Shown: positions 8,447 to 14,745 of the stretch, in pieces | Layout of the letters: the number at the start of each line of letters is the position of its first letter | Numbering within the stretch: the first letter of the stretch is position 1 | Assembly (NCBI GenBank): GCA_045804265.1 | Contig: JBJMNK010000143.1 | Coordinates: forward strand, 1 to 29,136 | Source of the DNA: JABFXC01 sp045804265 | GTDB lineage: Bacteria > Gemmatimonadota > Gemmatimonadetes > Gemmatimonadales > Gemmatimonadaceae | Direction: 5' to 3' | DNA: 29,136 nt | Program-made: the position numbers and the translations under genes | The notes under the pieces: generated by a model | Told to the model about the DNA's origin: nothing | What the model saw: only the letters and a program-made list of their open reading frames with translations | Database searches by the model: none

Positions 8447-8472
8447 ACAGGAGGCACGGAGAGCACAGAGAG
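8447..8472. repeat. Purine-rich intergenic repeat unit (GGAGGCACGGAGAGCACAGAG type)
   Basis: This near-pure purine stretch is made of staggered GAG-CAC steps (GAGGCACGGAGAGCACAGAG). I know this word from spacers in several bacterial phyla. Only one copy occurs in the window, so its repeat status rests on recollection rather than on internal evidence. Confidence 0.4.
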
Positions 8473-8533
8473 TTGGGTAACGGCGGGGACTCTTTGACTC
8501 TGGCCTGGTGGCGAGTCATAACGGCTGGACTGC

Positions 8534-8637
8534 AATCACGCGGATTTCACGGATTACGCGGACCGATCCAAGCAACTGGCCGCGGACCGTTCACCCGACC
8601 GAGATGTGATCCGCGTGATCCGCGTCATCCGTGAAAT
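8534..8637. repeat. Inverted repeat of 9-bp units (ATCACGCGG / ATTTCACGG / ATTACGCGG)
   Basis: The left block, from about 8535, runs through three 9-bp units: ATCACGCGG, ATTTCACGG, ATTACGCGG. The right block (8611-8637), read on the minus strand, is ATTTCACGG, ATGACGCGG, ATCACGCGG. The arms 8544-8564 and 8617-8637 agree at 19 of 21 positions as inverted copies around a 52-bp centre, so a long cruciform or RNA hairpin is possible. No coding or transposase remnant is associated. Confidence 0.65.
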
Positions 8638-8737
8638 TGTTGTTCAACCGTTAAGGCTGTCCCCCACGAATTGGCCGGAGTGGCAGCGTCAAGCTCGTTT
8701 CCAATCATGCACGCCCGCCGTTAGGCACCCCGTGACG

Positions 8738-8767
8738 AAAAAAAGGGCGCCCCTCGCGGAGCGCCCT
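8738..8767 (-). terminator. Intrinsic terminator of the acyl-ACP desaturase gene
   Basis: Reading leftward, a 7-bp stem AGGGCGC / GCGCCCT (8767-8761 with 8750-8744) around a 10-base loop is followed by a run of seven T (8744-8738 complement). It begins 24 bp after the desaturase stop, making it one of only two textbook rho-independent terminators in the window. Confidence 0.88.
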
Positions 8768-8790
8768 GAGTCGCGAGATGATCCCTCGCG

Positions 8791-9759
8791 TCACGCCATG
8801 CTGAATTCCTTGGCGAATGCGACCGCGAAGGTGAAGGTCTTCTCCCGGCTCCGCGTCTCCATCGCGTCGGCGATGCGCTCGAGCCGCTTCGGGATGCCAA
8901 GGATCTTCTCCTGGGCGCGCTTGCCCATCTCGTCGAGCCCTTCGACGGCGTCGATCGCCCAGTACTTGATCTGCTCCTCGACGATCTTGAGGTAGTCGCG
9001 CGGGCCGTAGATCCCGGCGCGGCGAATGACGTCGCCCATCTCGCGGAAGTGCGGCATGTTCACCCCGGGCATGTCGATCGACGGCATGATCTCGGCCGCC
9101 GATGCGAGCGCGCGACTCGGATCCCGGACGAGAACTTCCTTGAAGATCGTGCGATAGAACGTGTAGTGCCGGGCCTCTTCCTTGGCCACGTTCGACAAGA
9201 CATCGCCGATTGTCGGCTCCCACCCCGCGGCGAGCTTGCCCGTGTTGGCGTGGCTCACCTGAGTCGCACGCTCCTGGAGCGTGGTGTAGACGAAGACGCG
9301 GTATGGGTCCTTGTCCCAGGCCGGCTCGAAGCCGGCGCGGAGATACTCGAACTGCATCCGCTCGAGGACAGGATTGTCGAGAATCTTGCTGTCGCGCGAG
9401 TAGTCATGGAGCACCGCGCCGTGCCGGTCCTCTTCCGCGGTCCAGAGATTCGTCCACCGCGACCAGAAGGTGTCGCCGCCGAGGTATGCCGCGAGCAGGC
9501 GATGGAAGTGGGGAAGCCCTTCCTCGGTCAGGAGGTTCAACGCCAGCGCGACCCGCGCCGGCAGGCTGATCCCCTCGGCCCGCTCGCGCAGCGCCTTCAC
9601 ATGCGCGTCAGGATCGGTGTCGGGCGGCGGCGCGAGCAGTTCGCTCGGGAACCAGAGCACCCGCTTCGCCTCGTGCGCCTCCATCAGCTTCTGCACCACG
9701 GGTTCGAGGTCGTCGAGGACCTCGACCTTCGCGAGTGTTTCCAGCTCTTCTTTGATCAT
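8791..9759 (-). CDS. Soluble acyl-[acyl-carrier-protein] desaturase (diiron, DesA-like)
   Basis: A 322-residue, mostly helical ferritin-like protein with the diiron ligand set of acyl-ACP desaturases: Glu80 in LTEEGLPHFH, Glu110 and His113 in WTAEEDRHG, Glu163 in QERATQ, and Glu195 and His198 in KEEARHYTFY. These enzymes use O2 and reduced ferredoxin to insert a cis double bond into ACP-bound acyl chains in the cytoplasm. The two ExxH motifs and total length match the bacterial branch (mycobacterial DesA1/2) better than plant stearoyl-ACP desaturases. The ATG at 9759 is the only good start; the ribosome site is weak. It is monocistronic, with its own terminator downstream and a 125-bp spacer to the MFS gene. 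The two-cluster ferredoxin at 14.4-14.6 kb could in principle supply electrons, but it sits beside another reductase. Confidence 0.87.
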   Translation of the reverse strand: MIKEELETLAKVEVLDDLEPVVQKLMEAHEAKRVLWFPSELLAPPPDTDPDAHVKALRERAEGISLPARVALALNLLTEEGLPHFHRLLAAYLGGDTFWSRWTNLWTAEEDRHGAVLHDYSRDSKILDNPVLERMQFEYLRAGFEPAWDKDPYRVFVYTTLQERATQVSHANTGKLAAGWEPTIGDVLSNVAKEEARHYTFYRTIFKEVLVRDPSRALASAAEIMPSIDMPGVNMPHFREMGDVIRRAGIYGPRDYLKIVEEQIKYWAIDAVEGLDEMGKRAQEKILGIPKRLERIADAMETRSREKTFTFAVAFAKEFSMA

Positions 9760-9828
9760 GTCGTCAATTTGCCTGAAGAAAGCATCGCGGGCCAGAGCCG
9801 AGTAATCCGCACATCATACGCCAGCGCG

Positions 9829-9879
9829 AAAAGGCACGCGAGGTGGCTCGCACCGAGCGGTTCGCGAACGCCCCTCGCG
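9829..9879 (-). terminator. Possible terminator of the MFS transporter gene
   Basis: Reading leftward from the MFS stop, a 7-bp stem CGCGAGG / CCTCGCG (9879-9873 with 9843-9837) encloses a second small hairpin. A four-T run follows a few bases later (complement of 9832-9829). The stem is good but the T-run is short and offset, so this is a moderate call. Confidence 0.4.
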
Positions 9880-9884
9880 CGACG

Positions 9885-11135
9885 TCAGGTGAGCTCGTCG
9901 AGCTCGCGCAGGGCGGGGGTCTTCCACGCGGTGACGCCGACCACTCCAAGCGTTATGACGCCGCCGATCAGGACGGCGCGGACTGCTCCCAGCAGCCGCG
10001 CCGTGACGCCGGACTCGAATTCGCCGATCTCATTGGATGAGCCGAGGAAGATCTGGTTCACCGCCGAGACACGACCGAGCAGGTGCTGCGGCGTTCGGAT
10101 CGTGAGCAGGGTCGAGCGGATCACGACGCTCACGTTGTCGGCCATCCCGCTGATCGCGAGCAGGGCGAGCGAGAGCCAGAACGAGCGCGAGATGGCGAAG
10201 AAGATCCAGCAGAGCCCGAAGATCGCCACCGCTATGAAAAGCTTGCGTCCAGCCCGTCGCATCCGGCGATGAGTGAGGAACACGGACATCGCGACCGCGC
10301 CGGCCGCCGGAGCAGCTCGCAGCACGCCGAGTCCCTGCGGCCCCACGTGCAGGACGTCCGCGGCGAAGATCGGGAGCAGCGCCGGCGCGCCGCCGAACAG
10401 CACCGAGAACAGATCGAGCATCTGCGCGCCGAGCAGCTGTGGCTGGCGCATCAGGAAGCGGATCCCGATCGTGAGGTTGTCGCCGATCGTTCCCTCGTGC
10501 GCCACTGCCGGTCGCCGTTGGTAGGCGATGCGCGCAAAGAAGACGAGGGCGGCCATGCAGAGAACGGCCTCGGTGGCGTACGACGCGATCGCGCCGGAGA
10601 AGCCATACAACATTCCACCGAGCGCTGGTCCGATCACGGCGGCAAATTGCCAGAGCGAGGACCGCCACGCGACCGCGTTCGCGTACGTCTCACGCGGCAC
10701 GATCTCGGCGCCGAGCGCGGTGCGCGCCGGCGTGAGGAAGCTACGCGCGAGCCCGCTGACCAGCATCACCGCATAGATCGGCCAGACGCGCCCGGCGTGC
10801 AGTGCACCGGGGCTCAGCGTCAGGCCTAGCAGGGCGAAGGCGGAGAGCGCCTGCACTGCGAGCGAGAAGAGCGACAGCCGCTTTCGATCGTGGCGATCGG
10901 CGACGTGTCCCGCATAGAGCGCAGCCCCGATGAACGGCAACGCCTCAGCGAGTCCGACGAGGCCGAGTGATAGAGGGTCCTTCGTCAACGCGTAGACCTG
11001 CCAGGCGACGACGACAGCCTGGATCATCGCGCCGAGGGTGAACGCGACCGTGCTCGCGAGATACCAACGATAGTTGGGGTTTCGCAGCGAGACGTACGGA
11101 TCGTGGCGGTCGATCATGCTCGGGGATTCTGGCAT
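9885..11135 (-). CDS. Major facilitator superfamily exporter (MFS_3/EntS-like)
   Basis: About 416 residues with roughly twelve hydrophobic segments, beginning NPNYRWYLASTVAFTLGAMIQ. The loop GHVADRHDRKRL between helices 2 and 3 is the MFS signature (G-x3-D-R/K-x-G/D-R-R/K). A further family feature is GLARSFLTPARTALGAEIVP in the fourth-to-fifth helix region, typical of the MFS_3 transmembrane-secretion group that includes enterobactin exporter EntS. It probably exports a small molecule by proton antiport; the substrate is unknown. The frame stays open far upstream to 11672, but that part is antisense to the neighbouring divergent gene and reads as noise, so I start at ATG 11135 (ATG 11117 is equally possible). 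It is divergent from the small unknown protein, with 88 bp between starts. Confidence 0.85.
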   Translation of the reverse strand: MPESPSMIDRHDPYVSLRNPNYRWYLASTVAFTLGAMIQAVVVAWQVYALTKDPLSLGLVGLAEALPFIGAALYAGHVADRHDRKRLSLFSLAVQALSAFALLGLTLSPGALHAGRVWPIYAVMLVSGLARSFLTPARTALGAEIVPRETYANAVAWRSSLWQFAAVIGPALGGMLYGFSGAIASYATEAVLCMAALVFFARIAYQRRPAVAHEGTIGDNLTIGIRFLMRQPQLLGAQMLDLFSVLFGGAPALLPIFAADVLHVGPQGLGVLRAAPAAGAVAMSVFLTHRRMRRAGRKLFIAVAIFGLCWIFFAISRSFWLSLALLAISGMADNVSVVIRSTLLTIRTPQHLLGRVSAVNQIFLGSSNEIGEFESGVTARLLGAVRAVLIGGVITLGVVGVTAWKTPALRELDELT

Positions 11136-11223
11136 CGGCGACCCGAACGATAATTGGGCGCGCCGAACATCGCTTCTGTCCCCACCGCCGGTCGTTAGGT
11201 TTGAAGCGAACCCGTACCGATCA

Positions 11224-11637
11224 ATGCCACTCGATCTCTCGACCGTCGCGATCGTCCTCGACGCGAACTTCGGCGCGCAGCTCCACGGACTGGCGGCGAG
11301 CATCCCGGTATGGATCGTGGACGCTCCGGGCAACCGCGCCGCGATCGAGAGCGAATGGACGCGGCGCCGGCGCGATGGCGCCGAGCGTGAGCTCTCGGTG
11401 TTCCGGATGATCGATGGGCTCTCGCCGTCGGAGCATATCGCGGCGCTGGTGCGCACGATCGATGGCGCACACGGCCCCGCGGTGCAGCATCCAGCATTCA
11501 CGACGCTCGTCGTGATCGGCTCCTCCGCGGATGAGGTCGCGATCGCCGCGATCAAGGCAGCCGGCGGCGGTTCGGTGGTGGAGACGGCAGAGGGATTCTC
11601 GGTGCGCTTCGTTCGCGACGGGCAGCATCCCGCGTGA
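11224..11637 (+). CDS. Small conserved-looking protein of unknown function
   Basis: I do not recognise this family. The 137-residue protein begins MPLDLSTVAIVLDANFG and reads as a soluble alpha/beta domain: strand VAIVLDANF, helix AQLHGLAASI, strand PVWIVDAPGN, an Arg/Glu-rich helix, then TTLVVIGSSADEVAIAAIKA and a terminal strand GFSVRFVRDG. The Val/Ile-rich strands alternating with helices could suit a receiver-like or Rossmann-like fold, but no active-site motif is evident. Third codon positions are strongly G/C, as in true genes nearby, and the frame lacks signal or membrane segments. The start at 11224 is chosen because upstream codons overlap the divergent MFS gene; no clear ribosome site exists. 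A near-match of the window's motif (CGTTAGGT) lies at 11193. Confidence 0.65.
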   Translation: MPLDLSTVAIVLDANFGAQLHGLAASIPVWIVDAPGNRAAIESEWTRRRRDGAERELSVFRMIDGLSPSEHIAALVRTIDGAHGPAVQHPAFTTLVVIGSSADEVAIAAIKAAGGGSVVETAEGFSVRFVRDGQHPA

Positions 11638-11653
11638 TCCCATTCGTGCGAAA

Positions 11654-11685
11654 ATCGCGTGACCCGAACCACATTGTCACGCGAT
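11654..11685. terminator. Hairpin after the unknown small gene
   Basis: A perfect 10-bp inverted repeat, ATCGCGTGAC / GTCACGCGAT, with a 12-base loop starts 16 bp after the stop codon of the unknown gene. No T-run follows. It may end or protect that transcript, or be a protein-binding dyad. Confidence 0.45.
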
Positions 11686-11741
11686 CGTCGCGATCTTCAT
11701 CGCAAGTGCGTCACGATCTGTGCGATTCAGGCGCGGAATCG

Positions 11742-11770
11742 TTGACATGCTGCACCAGTGTACTTAGTGT
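11742..11770 (+). promoter_or_regulatory. Sigma-70-like promoter ahead of the terminator/HAD leader
   Basis: A perfect -35 hexamer TTGACA (11742-11747) is followed after exactly 17 bp by TAGTGT (11765-11770), a weak -10 matching TATAAT at three positions. The perfect -35, ideal spacing and a terminator 170 bp downstream support it; the poor -10 weakens it. Confidence 0.4.
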
Positions 11771-11776
11771 CCAGAA

Positions 11777-11975
11777 GCCGCCCACGCCGGACGGTACTGG
11801 TTCCATCGCGATGATCACATGATCGCTCACGCTCTCATCAACACGACGCCGTGCCTCGCGTTCCGCCGCCTCAATGGTCGGAACCCGATGCTCACGGCGG
11901 GCGCGCGATGGGGATGACTCGATCAGGACCAGAGATGCCTCGCCCTCGCGTTCGAATGAATGCGAGGGCGTTTTT
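11777..11975 (+). ncRNA. Candidate ~200-nt leader RNA or small RNA
   Basis: A promoter-like sequence and a strong intrinsic terminator bracket about 200 nt with no convincing protein gene, immediately before the HAD phosphatase gene. That is the layout of a riboswitch, an attenuator or an independent small RNA. I looked for known signatures (SRP RNA core, tmRNA, TPP, cobalamin and SAM riboswitch words) and found none. A possible leader peptide of 32 codons starts at ATG 11819 (MIAHALINTTPCLAF) and ends 24 bp before the terminator. It has no run of one amino acid as classic attenuators do. Confidence 0.3.
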
Positions 11976-11978
11976 ATT
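11941..11978 (+). terminator. Strong intrinsic terminator 56 bp before the HAD gene
   Basis: A perfect 9-bp stem CGCCCTCGC / GCGAGGGCG (11941-11949 with 11962-11970) around a 12-base loop is followed directly by TTTTTATT. It lies upstream of the HAD gene on the same strand. It therefore either ends a separate small transcript or acts conditionally in the 5' leader of the HAD-SemiSWEET unit. Confidence 0.85.
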
Positions 11979-12033
11979 GGCGCGCTCCGCGGCTGGCGAC
12001 CGCGCGGCGCATGGTGGAGGATCAGGAAGGGAC

Positions 12034-12861
12034 ATGCGGAAGCACTACCTGCTCGTCAGCGATTTCGACCAGACGCTGAGCTTCAACGATTCCGGCGTCG
12101 CGCTCAGCGAGATGCTGGGGATCGACGGGTTCGCCGACCGGGTGGCCGCGCTGTCGCAGCTCAACTTCGTTCAGTCGGGAGCCGAGCTCGCGTACCTGCT
12201 CCGTCACGATCCCGACTTCCGGCGCGTGCGCACCGAGCACCTCGTCGAGGTCGGGCGTCGCATCCGTCTCAAGCGGAACATCGCTCTCCTCGTCGATTTC
12301 CTCCGCCAGGGGATCGATGGTTTCACCTTCGACTTCTTCGTCGTGTCGGCGGCGCCTGAGGAGGTCGTCTACTCGGCGCTCGACGGGATCGTCCCGCGCG
12401 AGCGCATCATCGGCACTCGATTCGGCTTCGATCCAGAGTCGGGCGAGGTGTCGTCGATCGTGCGCGTACCGGCCGGCTTCGGAAAGGTCGCCGCGGTCGA
12501 CGAGCTGCGCGCGAGGCTCGGCGTCCCCCGCGAGCGAGTGGTCTACGTCGGCGACGGGAGCTCAGACATTCACGTGATGCTGCACGTGAACCGCGGCGAT
12601 GGGCTTACGATCGCGGCGTCCGAGGCGCGTCACATCGCCCAGATCGCGCGCCGCACGGTGATCAGCGACGACGCGCTGAGCGTGCTGGTGCCGGTGCTCG
12701 AGGAGATCGGCGGCTACGACCGGATGGAGATCCGCGCGCTGTTCGAGGCGCATGGGCTGCTCATCCAGGAATGGGATCGCGTGCGCACCGACTGGCTGAC
12801 GATTCGCGGAGATCCGCTCGTCGATGCAGCTTCCACGGCCAAGCTCCGCGTTCCTGCCTGA
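12034..12861 (+). CDS. HAD-superfamily phosphatase (phosphoserine-phosphatase-like, subclass IB)
   Basis: A 275-residue hydrolase with the HAD motifs: I DFDQTLSFND (nucleophile Asp and general acid Asp, with the second Asp of the usual D-x-D-G-T motif followed by Gln), II FVVSAAPEE (Ser), III Lys of GFGK, and IV YVGDGSSDIHVM (acidic metal pair). The insertion between motifs I and II places it near SerB- and MtnX-like phosphatases; the substrate is unknown. I start at ATG 12034 because motif I then begins 11 residues in, as in the family, and AGGAAGG lies just upstream; the longer open frame runs through a terminator and is unlikely to be translated. A SemiSWEET gene follows after 29 bp, so the pair is probably one unit and the substrate may be a sugar phosphate (inference). 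Confidence 0.85.
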   Translation: MRKHYLLVSDFDQTLSFNDSGVALSEMLGIDGFADRVAALSQLNFVQSGAELAYLLRHDPDFRRVRTEHLVEVGRRIRLKRNIALLVDFLRQGIDGFTFDFFVVSAAPEEVVYSALDGIVPRERIIGTRFGFDPESGEVSSIVRVPAGFGKVAAVDELRARLGVPRERVVYVGDGSSDIHVMLHVNRGDGLTIAASEARHIAQIARRTVISDDALSVLVPVLEEIGGYDRMEIRALFEAHGLLIQEWDRVRTDWLTIRGDPLVDAASTAKLRVPA

Positions 12862-12890
12862 CGATCGCACGCTCCCATCCACCGGACCGA

Positions 12891-13148
12891 ATGGAAGACA
12901 ACTTCGTTTACCTCGGCTACGTCGCCGGGACGATCACCGTGTTCTCGTTCCTGCCGCAGGTGGTGCGCGCATGGCGGACGCGCCAGACGCGCGACCTGTC
13001 GATGGGAATGTTCGCCCTCCTCGTGACGTCGGGGACGCTCTGGATCTGCTACGGCGCGCTCACCCGCGACTGGCCGGTGGTCGCGACCAACGTCGGCATG
13101 GTCTCGCTGTGCGCGGCGCTGGTAGTGGCGAAGCTGCGCTACAAGTGA
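12891..13148 (+). CDS. SemiSWEET-type sugar transporter (PQ-loop family)
   Basis: An 85-residue membrane protein with three hydrophobic helices (about 6-26, 40-59 and 64-83), the half-transporter size of bacterial SemiSWEETs. The PQ motif is clear in FSFLPQVVRAWRTRQTRDLS, followed by LWICYGALTRDWPVV and a conserved Asn at the start of helix 3 (ATNVGMVSL), positions that line the sugar pocket in the family. Two copies form a channel-like facilitator for sucrose or monosaccharides. It follows the HAD phosphatase gene after 29 bp and converges with the geranylgeranyl-reductase gene, with only 18 bp between stops. Confidence 0.9.
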   Translation: MEDNFVYLGYVAGTITVFSFLPQVVRAWRTRQTRDLSMGMFALLVTSGTLWICYGALTRDWPVVATNVGMVSLCAALVVAKLRYK

Positions 13149-13166
13149 TGCAGCGCGGCCGCGGCG

Positions 13167-14345
13167 CTAGACGAAGTAGCGGGCGGCGACCGGAAGAAGG
13201 CTCGGGTGCTGCATCAGCGCGTGCGCGAACACCCTGCCTAACGTTCGCCTATCGGGCGCGATCCCGTTCACCTTCCGGGCGAGCTGGTTGTAGAATTCGT
13301 CGTCGAACTTGTTGAGCGCTTCCTTGATGCGGTAGAAGCGCTCGTGGTCGTCGCCCATCAGCGCCATCCACTCCTCGTGGTAGCGCTGCAGTCGCGCGGC
13401 GCTGGTGTCGCCGGCAGCGAGCGCGCTCGCTGCGGTGCGGCCGGCGAGTCGACCCGCCTTCATCCCCGTGACGATCCCGCCGCCCGAGAGCGGATTGATC
13501 ATGTGCGCGGCGTCGCCACAGAGGATCAGTCCATCCGCGACTGTGCGCTTGACGGTGGTGTGCACTATGACGCCGCCGACCGTGTAGCCGGTGCGAGTCC
13601 CGGTGGGGAAGTACTGGTCGAGATACGCGTGCAGCCACTCGCGCGCCGGGCGACCATCCGACTTGAGCGCGACCATCCCGAGCCCGACGTTCGCGACGCC
13701 GACTCCCTTGGGGAAAACCCAGGCGTACCCGCCGGGCGCGATCTTGTCGCCGAAGTGGAGGTAGATCGCGTCGGGGTCGAAGTCGATTCCCGAGACGACG
13801 TACTGCGCACAGCTCTCCATGTCGCGCGAGGGGACGCGCGTGTCCAGGCCCGCCCAGCGCCCGATCATGCTCTCGACGCCGTCGGCGCCGATGATGAAAC
13901 GCGCGCGGACGATCCCCTCGCCGCGAGGGCCGCGGGTGCGCGCGACCCAGCCGCTTCCGTCGCGCGCGATGCCAACGACCTCGGTGCCGGTGCGGATCTC
14001 GGCGCCTTCGCGCCCGGCATCAGCGGCGAGCGCCGGCTCGAAGCGCGTCCGGTCGAGAATGTAGCCCACGTCACCCTCGGCGACGCGCACCTCGGTCCCG
14101 TCAGGCGCCCAGAAGATCACGCGCGTGATCCGGCGCGAGATCCAGTTGGCGCCCGTCGGATCGAGGAACTCGCCGACGCCCTTCATCCCGACGCCCTCAC
14201 CGCACCGGACGGGCGCACCCACCGCGCGATCGCGCTCGAGCACGAGCACCTCGAGGGATGGATCGGCAGCACAGGTCTCGCGAGCGGCAACGAGTCCGGC
14301 CGGACCGCCGCCGACGACGAGAACGTCGCAGCGCTCCTCGCTCAC
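13167..14345 (-). CDS. Geranylgeranyl reductase family FAD-dependent oxidoreductase
   Basis: A 392-residue flavoprotein. The N-terminal dinucleotide fold is VLVVGGGPAGLVAARE, followed by the family-specific APVRCGEGV with its conserved Cys. The central catalytic strand is GGYAWVFPKG, and the second FAD motif is LCGDAAHMINPLSGGGI. It belongs to the group with archaeal digeranylgeranylglycerophospholipid reductase, bacterial ChlP/BchP and mycobacterial MenJ, which saturate double bonds in isoprenoid chains of lipids, chlorophylls or quinones. No bacteriochlorophyll genes are near, so quinone or membrane-lipid saturation is more likely than BchP. A two-cluster ferredoxin gene lies 36 bp upstream on the same strand. 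That matches the pairing reported for a methanogen enzyme that needs ferredoxin as electron donor. The exact substrate is inference. Confidence 0.88.
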   Translation of the reverse strand: MSEERCDVLVVGGGPAGLVAARETCAADPSLEVLVLERDRAVGAPVRCGEGVGMKGVGEFLDPTGANWISRRITRVIFWAPDGTEVRVAEGDVGYILDRTRFEPALAADAGREGAEIRTGTEVVGIARDGSGWVARTRGPRGEGIVRARFIIGADGVESMIGRWAGLDTRVPSRDMESCAQYVVSGIDFDPDAIYLHFGDKIAPGGYAWVFPKGVGVANVGLGMVALKSDGRPAREWLHAYLDQYFPTGTRTGYTVGGVIVHTTVKRTVADGLILCGDAAHMINPLSGGGIVTGMKAGRLAGRTAASALAAGDTSAARLQRYHEEWMALMGDDHERFYRIKEALNKFDDEFYNQLARKVNGIAPDRRTLGRVFAHALMQHPSLLPVAARYFV

Positions 14346-14381
14346 CGGTAACGCCTCACGATTGCTTGCTGCGGACCGGCG

Positions 14382-14609
14382 TCACGCGGCGGGGAGCGGC
14401 GCGACGAGGAGCGGATTCGGCACCATCAGCAGCGCGCCGACGGGGCAGGGCGCGATGCACTTGCCGCAGCCGGTGCACGTCTCGGCGAAGACGATGAGCC
14501 CTTCGCGGCGCATCTCGATCGCGGCCGGAGGGCAGAGCGGCATGCAGAGACCGCACTCGTCGCAGAGCTGGCGGTCGACGACAGCGATGGTTGGCGGGAG
14601 GCGACGCAT
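14382..14609 (-). CDS. Two-[4Fe-4S] ferredoxin, likely electron donor to the adjacent reductase
   Basis: 75 residues with two classic cluster-binding motifs: CDECGLCMPLCPP (C-x2-C-x2-C-x3-C-P) and CTGCGKCIAPCPV. These soluble low-potential carriers move single electrons in the cytoplasm. It lies 36 bp upstream of the geranylgeranyl-reductase-family gene on the same strand, so the two are probably cotranscribed and act together. The N-terminal RRLPPTIAVVDRQL leads straight into the first cluster motif, and the C-terminal ~15 residues (MVPNPLLVAPLPAA) form a hydrophobic Pro-rich tail of unknown use. It is divergent from mreB, with about 136 bp between starts. Confidence 0.9.
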   Translation of the reverse strand: MRRLPPTIAVVDRQLCDECGLCMPLCPPAAIEMRREGLIVFAETCTGCGKCIAPCPVGALLMVPNPLLVAPLPAA

Positions 14610-14745
14610 GGTGATCGAGGTTACCGGGCCGAGCTAGGTTGTGTCAAGTCAACAGCTTGCTCGTCCTATGGAACACAGACTAGCTTTCCGTCCTCTCGAC
14701 GCAAGGCACGACTCCGCACCACCATCCACCGCAAGGCAATTGTTG

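Larger units (their letters stand above)
8380..8790. other. 411-bp intergenic spacer with short repeats between convergent genes
   Basis: No credible gene lies here; the short open frames have no family features. It contains (a) a purine-rich unit at 8447-8472 (AGGAGGCACGGAGAGCACAG), (b) an inverted pair of 21-bp arms at 8544-8564 and 8617-8637 built from 9-bp units, (c) a GTTAGGC copy at 8720 and (d) the intrinsic terminator of the minus-strand desaturase gene. From memory, units (a) and (b) resemble spacer repeats seen in many unrelated bacteria; this was not checked. Confidence 0.7.
11638..12033. other. 396-bp spacer before the HAD phosphatase gene, with transcription signals
   Basis: The reading frame of the HAD gene is open from 11851, but the protein homology begins only at 12034. 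The upstream part has no family-like sequence and is crossed by an intrinsic terminator, so I treat it as non-coding. It contains, in order, a 10-bp inverted repeat (11654-11685), a promoter-like sequence (11742-11770), an imperfect dyad GCGATGATCACATGATCGC (about 11808-11826), a possible 32-codon leader frame (11819-11917) and a strong terminator (11941-11978). Confidence 0.6.

Noticed and set aside
11941..11970. tRNA T-arm (TTCGAAT within a stem)
   Set aside because: The TTCGAAT sits asymmetrically in a 12-base loop, and no acceptor, D- or anticodon arm can be built around it. The following T-run marks it as a terminator.
11851..12033. N-terminal extension of the HAD phosphatase
   Set aside because: The frame is open but crosses an intrinsic terminator and has no family similarity, while ATG 12034 has a ribosome site and places motif I correctly.
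13149..13166. Terminator in the 18-bp gap between SemiSWEET and the reductase gene
   Set aside because: The GC palindrome CGCGGCCGCG is there, but there is no loop room and no T-run, and both genes end too close for a normal hairpin.
8727..13235. A 4.5-kb motif-free stretch as a recently acquired island
   Set aside because: With about one motif per 1.2 kb, a gap this long is not rare enough, and base composition, codon use and gene types there look like the rest of the window.
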